Part shown: in pieces, positions 18,148 through 26,623 of the stretch
Layout: the number at the start of each line of letters is the position of its first letter
Numbering within the stretch: the first letter of the stretch is position 1
From: Anaeromicrobium sp.
Lineage (GTDB): Bacteria > Bacillota > Clostridia > Peptostreptococcales > Thermotaleaceae
NCBI RefSeq assembly: GCF_025210435.1
Contig: NZ_JAOART010000050.1
Coordinates: 1-52,655 of the forward strand
Reading direction: 5' to 3'
DNA: 52,655 nucleotides
The notes under the pieces: generated by a model
The model's database searches: none
The model's input: only the letters and a program-made list of their open reading frames with translations
What the model was told of the DNA's origin: nothing
Made by a program: the position numbers and the translations under genes

Positions 18148-18945
18148 CTAAACAGTATGAATATCTCTTTTAGAATAAATCACATAAGTCCCTGTAATAG
18201 AAACTATTATAAACACTAAAGTTATAATAAGAAAGGGTCTATCATATGTACTATTTTTTATAATATAAGCAGGATCAAAATACTTAAAGGGAGTTATATA
18301 TGAAATCATATCATTAGGATCCTTTGAACTTAAGAAACTTATAAAATAAAAAAGAAATACAGTAGCAAGGGAAATAGATAGGACAGATTTAATTTTAGGT
18401 AACATTACTGACATGGCAACGCCTAATGACATGAATATTAATTGTACAAATAACAAAGTTATGGAAATCATAAAAAATATTTGAAAACTATAATCCTTAT
18501 TACTTACAATAGAAATTATTATGGTTGTAGCTACTATGTAAATTATATTAGTAATCACTAAAAGGGTGACTATTGCCATTATCTTATATGTTAAAATTTT
18601 TCTTCGCCTAATTGGTTTTGTTAAAAGGAAATCTCCTGTTCTTTCACTTACTTCCTTTGATACTACAGATATGCCAAAATTCATAGCTTCAATTGACCCA
18701 ATTAAAAGTACAAAGGTGAAGGGAAAGGAATAATATCCTAATATACTAGCAAAACTCTCGAGTGTAATTCCCATTCCTATTCGTATGGCCTCTGGAAAAC
18801 CTTCCATTAGTCCTTTTATCTTTTCCACATCCTTTGAAAATGAAGGATATAATAAAAAAAATACAGTGGCAACTAGGACTAATGCTACGCTCCATAAAAT
18901 AGTAGATTTTCCATAAGATTTTAATTCATGTAGGAATATATTCAT
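18148..18945 (-). CDS. ABC-2 type transporter permease
   Basis: A 265-residue partner permease with six helices and the motif TKPIRRRKILTYKIMA. Its ribosome site AGGAGG lies within the end of the upstream ATPase gene, so the two are translationally close (5 bases between stop and start). With its paralogue it would make the membrane part of an exporter for a drug, peptide or ion. No regulator gene (GntR, TetR) is adjacent. Confidence 0.83.
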   Translation of the reverse strand: MNIFLHELKSYGKSTILWSVALVLVATVFFLLYPSFSKDVEKIKGLMEGFPEAIRIGMGITLESFASILGYYSFPFTFVLLIGSIEAMNFGISVVSKEVSERTGDFLLTKPIRRRKILTYKIMAIVTLLVITNIIYIVATTIIISIVSNKDYSFQIFFMISITLLFVQLIFMSLGVAMSVMLPKIKSVLSISLATVFLFYFISFLSSKDPNDMISYITPFKYFDPAYIIKNSTYDRPFLIITLVFIIVSITGTYVIYSKRDIHTV

Positions 18946-18950
18946 CCTAT

Positions 18951-19835
18951 TTATTCCTCCTTTGAATAATAATTGATAAAAATTTCTTCAAGATCCGGCT
19001 CTTCTATCCAAATATTACTTATATTAATAGATGAAATTTTTCCCATAACCCTATTAACATCCCCCTTAAACATGAAACTAATTCTATTTCCCTTGGATTC
19101 TAACTTATTTACACCCTCAATATTAAAGTAATCTTCATCCACTTTTGATGTGATTTCAATTTTGAACTTTTTATAATTATTTTCTTTTAAAGTACTAATT
19201 TTCTCTAGTTTTATTATTTCCCCCTCTTTAATAATTGCCACCCGGTCACATAACCTTTGAACTTCACTTAAAATGTGGGAAGAAAAAAATATTGTTACAC
19301 CTTTTTTATTTTCTTCTTCTAATAAATCAAAGAATTTCTGCTGCATAAGAGGATCTAATCCACTAGTGGGTTCATCAAGAATAATTAATTTAGGTTCATG
19401 AAGTAGGCCTTGAACTATGCCAACCTTCTTTTTGTTTCCAAAGGACAAATCATGAATTTTTTTATTTAAATCAAGATTCATTACCTCTGCTAAATAATTA
19501 ATTCTATTGGTACAGTCCTTTTTATAAAAGCTAGCTGAATACTTTAGAAGGTCAATAACTTTCATATTGTCATAATAAAAAACTTCTGAGGGCAAATATC
19601 CAATTTCTTTTTTTATTTCAGGGCCATGTTCCACAACATCCTTCCCAAATATCTTAGCACTTCCACTAGTTGGATATATTAAAGATAACAAGGTCCTAAT
19701 AGTAGTTGATTTTCCAGCACCATTTGGCCCAATAAATCCAAAAATTTCCCCTTTTTCAACCGTAAAATTAACATCCACAATGCCCCTTGATTTTCCATAG
19801 TTCTTAGTCAAATTATTAGTTTCAATAACATTCAT
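18951..19835 (-). CDS. ABC transporter ATP-binding protein, NatA/BcrA type
   Basis: A 294-residue ATPase. Walker A is GPNGAGKST at 36-44, the signature is LSFGNKKKVG (a variant of LSGGQ common in this exporter group), and Walker B is LIILDEPTSGLDP followed by the H-loop SSH. A C-terminal accessory domain of about 80 residues follows. It is the first gene of the operon with the two ABC-2 permeases. Translation starts at an ATG after a weak AAAGGGATG. It powers export by the heterodimeric permease. Confidence 0.88.
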   Translation of the reverse strand: MNVIETNNLTKNYGKSRGIVDVNFTVEKGEIFGFIGPNGAGKSTTIRTLLSLIYPTSGSAKIFGKDVVEHGPEIKKEIGYLPSEVFYYDNMKVIDLLKYSASFYKKDCTNRINYLAEVMNLDLNKKIHDLSFGNKKKVGIVQGLLHEPKLIILDEPTSGLDPLMQQKFFDLLEEENKKGVTIFFSSHILSEVQRLCDRVAIIKEGEIIKLEKISTLKENNYKKFKIEITSKVDEDYFNIEGVNKLESKGNRISFMFKGDVNRVMGKISSINISNIWIEEPDLEEIFINYYSKEE

Positions 19836-20061
19836 TTTTAAAACATCCCTTTAAAGTATAATTTTATTTTAATTATTGTTATAGATTCCGTAACACTAAG
19901 GCATCTATTACAAGTTAAACATTATTAACCATATTATTTACATTAAATTTTCTATTATTCTTATAACAAAATTCAATGTAACAAACTATCATATTAACAC
20001 ATAGTCTATATTAGCTAGCAATTAGCTAAATTTACTTCCTAGATGAAGGAGGTGTAAATAC

Positions 20062-20160
20062 ATGGACGGTTGCTGTAACAGCAGTTTATTATTCTTTTTC
20101 CTATTGTTAGTTGTTATATTCTGTATGTGTTGTAATCCTGAGCCAGAATGTGGCTGCTAG
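20062..20160 (+). CDS. Hydrophobic microprotein B, 32 residues
   Basis: A strong site, AAGGAGGTG, lies seven to nine bases before ATG 20062. The 32-residue product has a short polar head with two cysteines, a single helix (SLLFFFLLLVVIFCM) and a Cys-rich tail (CCNPEPECGC). The helix is nearly the same as in microprotein A (16939-17046), about 3 kb away. Six cysteines are unusual for so small a protein and suggest metal binding or disulfides. Confidence 0.7.
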   Translation: MDGCCNSSLLFFFLLLVVIFCMCCNPEPECGC

Positions 20161-20283
20161 ATTAAATATGAATTTTTTTCATATTTAGAAAATAAACAAC
20201 TAAATCTTACCTATGAATTTTTATAAAATTTGTATACAAAAGTTATAAACACACACCCTTTTGAATATGCCTTATGCATATGA

Positions 20284-20329
20284 AAAAAATAAGGACTCTC
20301 ATATGTATGAATACAGAGTCCTTATTTTT
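20284..20329 (-). terminator. Terminator of the Cys-rich hypothetical gene
   Basis: AAAATAAGGACTCT pairs with AGAGTCCTTATTTT around about 15 bases. The stop codon of the minus-strand gene lies inside the stem. Confidence 0.75.
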
Positions 20330-20564
20330 CTATAGTTTTTTCCAAGTCTTTTCCACAAATTGAACATTTCCCTTTCAAAATCAGTTCATATTCACTTTCA
20401 TCTATATAATATTTTATTATTTTTACACAATCGTCACAGTGACCACAATAAACCTCATTAATAAGTTCACACCTTATCTCTTTAGGAATTCTTCTCCAAT
20501 TTAAATTCACAACATTAGCTTTACATGTTTTATCTTTTAAGTAATCCTTTTCTTTTTCTCCCAT
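20322..20564 (-). CDS. Hypothetical zinc-knuckle protein
   Basis: An 80-residue protein with a central CGHCDDC and a C-terminal CSICG, a likely zinc-ribbon. It is otherwise rich in Lys and Glu and has no known domain. I use ATG 20564, 12 bases after AAGGAG. A TTG 24 bases further up has no upstream ribosome site. Stands alone; function unknown. Confidence 0.55.
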   Translation of the reverse strand: MGEKEKDYLKDKTCKANVVNLNWRRIPKEIRCELINEVYCGHCDDCVKIIKYYIDESEYELILKGKCSICGKDLEKTIEK

Positions 20565-20777
20565 GTGTAATTTCCACTCCTTAGTCAATTTCTATAATGT
20601 TTTTTTAATATATCATTCTCCATTCTTTCAACTTAAGTCTAAATTATCTATGTATTTAATTTTCCCTTTTTTCCTCTATTTAGAATTCCATTTTATGGTT
20701 CTTATATATTATTCCTTTTAAGAAATATAAATATAAAAATAAGGAAATAATTGATTAGTTCAATCATCTCCCATCAT

Positions 20778-21362
20778 TCATAGACATATTCTATTTTTTT
20801 CTACTATAAGACCATAAAAACATTTTGCAAACTCAAGATTTTCCTTCATATGCAATCCTAAATCATTACACAATTGACTTACTTCTTCTTTACTAATCCT
20901 ATGGTCAATTGGCGGTCCAATTTTTGTTTCTTTCTTCTCCCACTCTATTACTGCAACTTTTCCTTTATCTTTTAATATTCGAGCTACTTCTCTTAAAAAT
21001 CTTTCTTTATCCTCAACCTCATGAATTATATTTGCAAGGAGTACAAAAGTAACAGATTCATTAGGAATTTTTAAATCATATTCACTAGTCTGTATGACAT
21101 GAATATTTGTAATTTTAGCATCTTCTCCTCTTTTTATAACTTCCTCCAACATTTCTTCAGAAATATCTAAAGCAAAAACACTATTCTCTTCATTTACAAT
21201 TTGTGCAGCAGGAACAGTAAAATATCCTATCCCACACCCCACATCTGCAACCGTATCATCTGCTTCTAACCCTAATTTTTCAAGGGTATCCTGTGGAGGT
21301 AGATTTTCTCTTCTCCACTCATTATCAAGTTTACTCTTATTCTTTGGTTGAAATTTATGCAT
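20778..21362 (-). CDS. Class I SAM-dependent methyltransferase
   Basis: A 194-residue methyltransferase of the UbiE/Methyltransf_11 type. Motif I is VADVGCGIGYFTVPAA near residue 40, the acidic loop is FALDISEEML, and motif IV/post-IV is SVTFVLLANIIHEVEDKERFLREVARILKDKG. The C-terminus (KVAVIEWEKKETKIGPPIDHRIS) is shared with small-molecule methyltransferases near arsenic, mercury or metal genes, but the acceptor cannot be identified. It is single-gene, with no terminator clearly visible. Confidence 0.78.
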   Translation of the reverse strand: MHKFQPKNKSKLDNEWRRENLPPQDTLEKLGLEADDTVADVGCGIGYFTVPAAQIVNEENSVFALDISEEMLEEVIKRGEDAKITNIHVIQTSEYDLKIPNESVTFVLLANIIHEVEDKERFLREVARILKDKGKVAVIEWEKKETKIGPPIDHRISKEEVSQLCNDLGLHMKENLEFAKCFYGLIVEKNRICL

Positions 21363-21511
21363 TATAATTCCTCCCTAAATTTGTATAATTCATAATATAA
21401 TTATATTCTTATAGTATAAACTTCTCAATTAGAATTAATAAGGGACTTTATCTAAATAATAAAAATAAGAATGGCACAGATTTCTCTATATCATTCTTAT
21501 CTTTCAATCAC

Positions 21512-21808
21512 ATTATTAAATTGACCATTTTTTAGCCCTTTCCATTTCATTATGTTTCATGGATTTTTTCATACCCCTAAACATGGCCATTTGACTTAGA
21601 AATACTAAAATAATTGGAATGAATAAAACTAATCCTAGTTTCCAATTTAAATATAAACGATATGATATGACTATAATAGGTGTTACCACTGCTTAAGCTA
21701 AGTCTGGAATTTGGTGGGCTATAAAATTTTCTAATTTTTCTATGTCTTCATTTATAGTTTTCTTAACTTCTCCGATTGTATGACCTGTGAAAAATCCCAT
21801 ACTAGATT
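21512..21808 (-). pseudogene. Remnant of an ABC exporter transmembrane domain
   Basis: The minus strand encodes an ABC exporter fragment that includes GHTIGEVKKTINEDIEK, ENFIAHQIPDLA, then an in-frame TAA, then VVTPIIVISYRLYLNWKLG and a Met-rich intracellular loop. This corresponds to roughly 90 residues of the membrane domain of an MdlB-like half transporter. No ATPase domain is nearby and the frame is closed upstream by TAA. It is a decayed, truncated gene immediately downstream of the MATE gene. Confidence 0.7.
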
Positions 21809-21860
21809 TTTATTCCTTTGAAGTATTATAATATTATTATTTAATATAGATTTAGCCACA

Positions 21861-23243
21861 CTAAGATTTCCTTTTTTCATAAATTTTGTTGCCTATTGGA
21901 CTTGATTTTAACATACTCTTAATTCTATTGTTTATCTTAATACTAAAGAACAATGTTAGTAATGTTGTAAAAAAATCTGCGATTCCTTGAGAAAAAATTA
22001 CTCCATCTAAACCTATTATTCTAGGTAAAATTAGAACAGTAGGTATCAAAAACATGCCTTGTCTTCCTAGACTTAATATGGCACCCTCCCTTGCTTTTCC
22101 TAATGCTAAAAATAATGTCATATAAATTATTTGAAAACCAAAGAATGGAAACATAATACTATAAGCCCTTAAAGCTCTAGCACTTATCTGAAGAACTCTA
22201 GGGTCATTACTAAACGCAGATACTATCTGTCTTGCAAATATACTTTGAGTTATTGCTAAAGCAAGACAAAAGTACGTTGTCCATTTAAGGGAAATATCTA
22301 TTGATTCCTTCAAACGACCGTATTTTTTTGCACCATAACTATATCCTGCAATAGGCTGAAAACCCTTTGAATATCCAAATATGACATAACTTCCTATGGC
22401 AAATATCCTGTTAACAATACCCATTGCAGCTACGGCAGCATCTCCATAAGGAGCAGCCGCTAAATTTATTAAACCCATGGATGCACTTGATAATATCTGA
22501 AAAATAAGAGTTGGAGTTCCTATTTTAAATATTTCAAGCAAAATTTCTTTAGATAGGGTGAAATACTTAACTGATAATTTAATACTACTTTTATCACTAT
22601 AAAAAAAATTAATCAATAAAATTGTAGTCACCACTTGTGATATTACTGTGGCAATGGCAGCTCCTTTTATTCCAAAATCTAAAGTATATATAAAGATTGG
22701 ATCTAAAATCATATTTAGTATTGCACCTACAATTAATACTTTCATACCCATTTTAGCGGCCCCTTCAGCCCGCACTATATTAGTCAATGTTATATTCATA
22801 ACACTAAATACCGAACCTCCAATAAAAATATACCCATAATCCTTGGCAAAGGGTAATATGCTCTTTGTTGCTCCAAAGGACTTTAATAATGGTTCTATAA
22901 AAATTAAAGATGGTATTATTATCATTACCCCTAAAATTATACTACCAAAAAATGCTGTAGAAGCAGTTTTATTTGCCTGTTTCCTGTCTCCCTTTCCCAA
23001 TAGTCTTGCAATATAAGAAGCTGCACCACTTCCCAGTGTCAATCCAACGCCTATAATAACCATTGATATGGGAAATGCTATAGCAGCAGCCCCCATTGCA
23101 CTGGTTCCTAATCCCCCTACAAATATGGCATCTACAAAATTATATATGGCATTAATGAGCATACCTACAATTGCAGGTATTCCAAATTTCAATAATACTG
23201 TAGAAATTCTTTCTTCATTCATAATTCTAATTCTCTCATTCAT
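21861..23243 (-). CDS. MATE family efflux transporter
   Basis: A 460-residue Na+/H+ drug antiporter-type protein with 12 predicted helices in two homologous halves. It is most like the MepA/DinF branch (GIPAIVGMLINAIYNFVDAIFVG at the N-terminus and GYSYGAKKYGR in mid-protein). AAGGGGAGAG precedes the ATG. A MarR gene lies upstream on the same strand, and a near-perfect palindrome (23298-23320) sits in the gap between them, so this pump is very probably repressed by that MarR and induced by its ligand. Confidence 0.88.
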   Translation of the reverse strand: MNERIRIMNEERISTVLLKFGIPAIVGMLINAIYNFVDAIFVGGLGTSAMGAAAIAFPISMVIIGVGLTLGSGAASYIARLLGKGDRKQANKTASTAFFGSIILGVMIIIPSLIFIEPLLKSFGATKSILPFAKDYGYIFIGGSVFSVMNITLTNIVRAEGAAKMGMKVLIVGAILNMILDPIFIYTLDFGIKGAAIATVISQVVTTILLINFFYSDKSSIKLSVKYFTLSKEILLEIFKIGTPTLIFQILSSASMGLINLAAAPYGDAAVAAMGIVNRIFAIGSYVIFGYSKGFQPIAGYSYGAKKYGRLKESIDISLKWTTYFCLALAITQSIFARQIVSAFSNDPRVLQISARALRAYSIMFPFFGFQIIYMTLFLALGKAREGAILSLGRQGMFLIPTVLILPRIIGLDGVIFSQGIADFFTTLLTLFFSIKINNRIKSMLKSSPIGNKIYEKRKS

Positions 23244-23297
23244 TTTTCTCTCCCCTTCTTAATATTATTATTTTTATTTATATATGAATTTTCACAA

Positions 23298-23320
23298 AAA
23301 CGTATATATGGTATACGTTT
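23298..23320. promoter_or_regulatory. Probable MarR operator upstream of the MATE gene
   Basis: A perfect inverted repeat of two 9-base arms, AAACGTATA-N5-TATACGTTT. The AAACGT-N8-TATACG core recurs on the minus strand at the marR start (23888-23910), and a half-site occurs at 23400-23410. It lies about 55 bases ahead of the MATE start codon. Confidence 0.75.
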
Positions 23321-23399
23321 CTCATAAAAAAATATAGTACCTTATATATTCATAAATTTCACCTGTTATTATAACTTATTACAGGATGATGTTTAGCAT

Positions 23400-23410
23400 G
23401 TATACGTTTT
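23400..23410. promoter_or_regulatory. MarR operator half-site
   Basis: GTATACGTTTT matches one arm of the palindrome at 23298-23320. The other arm is degenerate. It lies between marR and the MATE gene. Confidence 0.4.
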
Positions 23411-23431
23411 GTGGAAACTAAAGCGGAAACA

Positions 23432-23902
23432 TTACATATGTTTTTCCGCCATGTCACTCACCTTTTCAATAAATGTCAATAAAACCTCTAACTCATGATC
23501 ATCTAGCTCTTCTAAATATGTGAAAATATCTTTATCGTACTTTCTATGATATTCCTCGTGGTGCTCATATGCCCCCCTTCCCTTATCTGTCAATTTAACT
23601 AATAATCTAGTGTTATTTGTTTCATCTAAATATTTCTCAACTAAACCCTTCCTTTCAAGTTTTTTTAGAATTTGTGATATTGCACCCTTTGTTACTCTAA
23701 ATTTCCTAGCGATTTCTGAAACATGTAAATTAGAGTAATCTCCTATTACCTTCATTATATGAATCTCACTTCGATATATGTCCACATCAGTACCATAATC
23801 TCTAGGCTTCCTACTTGAACTAGATAATTTTTCAATCATCATCATAAATTTTTCTACTACTGTTTTTACATTTTTTTCTATCATACTAGAATCGTATACC
23901 AC
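23432..23902 (-). CDS. MarR family transcriptional regulator
   Basis: A 156-residue winged-helix regulator: helix-turn-helix DYSNLHVSEIARKFRVTKGAISQILKKLERKGLVEK at about 60-95, then the wing (DETNNTRLLVKLTDKGR) and C-terminal dimer helices. GTG at 23902 gives the full frame; an ATG at 23884 is an alternative start. The sequence across its own start carries a copy of the palindrome found before the MATE gene, so it probably represses itself and the pump. It and the MATE gene are collinear. Confidence 0.85.
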   Translation of the reverse strand: MVYDSSMIEKNVKTVVEKFMMMIEKLSSSSRKPRDYGTDVDIYRSEIHIMKVIGDYSNLHVSEIARKFRVTKGAISQILKKLERKGLVEKYLDETNNTRLLVKLTDKGRGAYEHHEEYHRKYDKDIFTYLEELDDHELEVLLTFIEKVSDMAEKHM

Positions 23903-23910
23903 CTAAACGT
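23888..23910. promoter_or_regulatory. Probable MarR operator at the marR start
   Basis: On the minus strand AAACGT-N8-TATACG appears here, the same core as in the operator at 23298-23320. It overlaps the translation start, consistent with autorepression. Confidence 0.6.
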
Positions 23911-23983
23911 TTTTGTCAACCCTAATAATAAAATATGACTTGGCTAATTAAACCTTTTCAGAATTGGTAATAATTATAAGATA

Positions 23984-25063
23984 TTATTTTAAAGTAACTA
24001 ACTCCTTAGGATATTGATTCAATACTTCACAACCATCCTTTGTAACTACAACTAAATCTTCTATTCTTACTCCATACTTGCCTGGTATGTAAATACCTGG
24101 TTCTATGGAAAAAACCATGCCCTCTTGAACTGGCATATGATTTGCTGAACTTACATCAGGAAACTCATGTACATTAATCCCTATATTATGGCCTGTTCTA
24201 TGGGTAAAATACTTTCCGTAACCCCCATCTTCTATAACCTTTCTTGCCGCTTTATCAATTTCACTAAATTTCACACCTGGTCTTACTGCTCCTATGGCTG
24301 TTTTATTTGCTTTTCTAACAAGTTCATATATCTCTTTATATTCTTCACTTGGCTCTCCATAAAAAAAGCTTCTTGTCATATCAGATGCATAATTTTGCCT
24401 AAAACATCCTATGTCAATAATTATAGAACTATTTTCTTTTAATATAGTATCATCTGAGCTATGATGAGGTTCAGCAGCATTTTCTCCATAACAAATGAGT
24501 GGACTAAAGGAAAAACCATCCCCACCGTATTTAGCATAAATTGTACCTAAAATTTTTCCTAATTGAGCTTCTGTATATTTACCCTCTTTAACATATTCTA
24601 ATAGTTCCCCCATAGCTTTGTCGTTTATTCTTGAAGCTTTTCTCATTAGATCTAATTCTTCCTTATCCTTAATCATTCTCACTTCATCTATGACAATGGA
24701 ACTATTTGTAACCTTTAGACCCTCCATTTGATTTAATAGTTCAATTAAGAATCTAGAGGGCCATTCCTTATCAATTCCCATTAAAATTTCTTTATTTATA
24801 AATTTACCTAAATAATTTATAGGATTTTCAGTATCATTATAAACTACTAAATCTACACCTAAATCACCTTCAATTGGGAATAATTCATTTATAATAAGTT
24901 TTGCCTTCTTCTCCTTATTTATAAACAAGGCCAACATTCTTTCACCTGGATGAATCCATTTTTCTAATAAATAAAAAATAGAATTAGGACAAGTAATAAT
25001 TAATTGTTCAATATGGTGTTTATCCATATTTTCTAATATGCGATTTAATCTTTCTTTTTTCAT
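23984..25063 (-). CDS. M24 family aminopeptidase (Xaa-Pro peptidase-like)
   Basis: A 359-residue two-domain protein: an N-terminal creatinase-like domain (1-130) and a C-terminal pita-bread metallopeptidase domain. The metal ligands are D217, D228, H292, E321 and E335 (within IIDIGC, SDMTRSF, HRTGHNIG, SIEPGIYI and GVRIEDL). It probably cleaves Xaa-Pro dipeptides or N-terminal residues before proline in the cytoplasm. I use ATG 25063 after AAGGGGTG; the longer frame would run into the upstream gene's stop. Confidence 0.87.
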   Translation of the reverse strand: MKKERLNRILENMDKHHIEQLIITCPNSIFYLLEKWIHPGERMLALFINKEKKAKLIINELFPIEGDLGVDLVVYNDTENPINYLGKFINKEILMGIDKEWPSRFLIELLNQMEGLKVTNSSIVIDEVRMIKDKEELDLMRKASRINDKAMGELLEYVKEGKYTEAQLGKILGTIYAKYGGDGFSFSPLICYGENAAEPHHSSDDTILKENSSIIIDIGCFRQNYASDMTRSFFYGEPSEEYKEIYELVRKANKTAIGAVRPGVKFSEIDKAARKVIEDGGYGKYFTHRTGHNIGINVHEFPDVSSANHMPVQEGMVFSIEPGIYIPGKYGVRIEDLVVVTKDGCEVLNQYPKELVTLK

Positions 25064-25091
25064 TCTCAGCACCCCTTTATGATTATATAAT

Positions 25092-26504
25092 CTAAACTTT
25101 GTCATTTATAATAATCTTCTTCTCAATTTCATAAAAAACTTCAACCCTATTGTCCTTATCCTTTTCTTTTATATCTTTTATTCTATTAAGGACTACATTC
25201 ATGTAATTTTCTATATTGTCCCTTTGGATTTGTTGAACCTTTGAAGAACTCTTATTAAATTCATTTCTAAAATAAACTAATCTATCAATAGCACTCTCTA
25301 ATTCCTTCAATACCTTTAAATCATTGTACCTTTCCAATTTATCATCCAGTATATTAACAATTTTCTCCATTTCATATTCAGCCTCAAATAATAAATCAAT
25401 ATATGAACTTGATTTATCTATGAAATATTCTTCATTTTCACTTTCTGATAATGCTAAATCAAATTTATTTGATAAATCATTATTTTTATGGTCTTTCATA
25501 TTAGAATAACCTTCATTTTTATTAAAGAAACTACTCAAATCCTTTATGTATTTTGTGATTTCATTAAAAACATATACTATACATATGATTCCTATAAATA
25601 TAATAATAAAACTGCTAGTAAATATTTCTTTCATCATATTTTTTGTCTTCTTATAAATTTTCTCTTCTTCTATAATTCCAAGTACTTTCCAACCAGTTAC
25701 TTCATTTGTAGTATAAGTTACGTAATAGTTTACATTATTTTCTCTTATAGGAAAGCTTCCTGATTTTCTTTCAAAAATTTTATATATCCAGTTTGATTCA
25801 ATAATATTATCAAATCGTCTGTCCTTTATATCCTTTGTTATAAAAACATAATTTTCCTTATCCTTATCAATTAAAAAGGCATGTCCCTGCTTAAAGGCCT
25901 TAAAGTTTTCAATTTTGTTAGACAATCCATCTAAAAAGAAATCTATGGCTATAACTCCCTTAAATTCATTGTTAAAATTTCTTACTACTTTAGAAATAGT
26001 AATCATTGGTTTTTTAGTTGTTGCATCTAAATAGGGCTTTGTCCATGCCGTTTTTCCCTTTGCCTTTACTGCATTAGTATACCATGGTCTTTGATTTGCA
26101 ACCCAATCTGCATACTCTAGTTCTTCTGATGTATCTGGCCAAGTAACTAATTTTTTATTCCCTAAGATCATTTCATTAGGAGCAAAATAAGCAAAAGCAG
26201 TAAATGGGTATGATTGCTGAAATGATTTAAACAAATGTCTTGAAGGTAAATAATATTCCCTTGGATAATCAGAAACATTTTGTATCATTTCATTTTGAGA
26301 AAACATTTCTAGGGCACTTTCAAAGGTAGAAATAAATTCAGATATTGAATTATCTAATTGTACAATAGAGCTGTCAAATGATTCAATATATTGATTTTTC
26401 AGAATCAACCTCCAATTACCTAGGTAAAAACTGCCGATTAACAACACTAGCACAACAAATAATATAACAAACCGCCATATAAACCTACGTGGAATACTGT
26501 CCAT
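25092..26504 (-). CDS. dCache sensor protein without a recognised output domain
   Basis: A 470-residue membrane protein. A first helix (about 10-28) is followed by a large extracytoplasmic dCache_1 region of about 250 residues. It contains LEYADWVANQRPWYTNAV, TKPYLDATTKKPMITISKVV and FKGVIAIDFFLDGL, the pattern of ligand-binding chemoreceptor sensors. A second helix follows near 285-305. The cytoplasmic part is about 165 residues of coiled coil with no methyl-accepting, GGDEF, kinase or HAMP signature that I can see. ATG 26504 lies seven bases after GAGGGGG. Confidence 0.7.
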   Translation of the reverse strand: MDSIPRRFIWRFVILFVVLVLLIGSFYLGNWRLILKNQYIESFDSSIVQLDNSISEFISTFESALEMFSQNEMIQNVSDYPREYYLPSRHLFKSFQQSYPFTAFAYFAPNEMILGNKKLVTWPDTSEELEYADWVANQRPWYTNAVKAKGKTAWTKPYLDATTKKPMITISKVVRNFNNEFKGVIAIDFFLDGLSNKIENFKAFKQGHAFLIDKDKENYVFITKDIKDRRFDNIIESNWIYKIFERKSGSFPIRENNVNYYVTYTTNEVTGWKVLGIIEEEKIYKKTKNMMKEIFTSSFIIIFIGIICIVYVFNEITKYIKDLSSFFNKNEGYSNMKDHKNNDLSNKFDLALSESENEEYFIDKSSSYIDLLFEAEYEMEKIVNILDDKLERYNDLKVLKELESAIDRLVYFRNEFNKSSSKVQQIQRDNIENYMNVVLNRIKDIKEKDKDNRVEVFYEIEKKIIINDKV

Positions 26505-26570
26505 AATTGTCCCCCTCAAGTCTTTACACGCTTCTTTTTATTTTAACATATTTTAAATATATGGAAACTT

Positions 26571-26617
26571 AAAAGATGACCCTATCATAAAGTTAATTAA
26601 ATAGGATCATCTTTTTA
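26571..26617 (-). terminator. Terminator of the AGCS symporter gene
   Basis: AAAAGATGANCCTA pairs with TAGGNTCATCTTTT around about 17 bases, with T-runs on the minus-strand side. It lies between the symporter gene and the dCache gene. Confidence 0.8.
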
Positions 26618-26623
26618 ATATTA

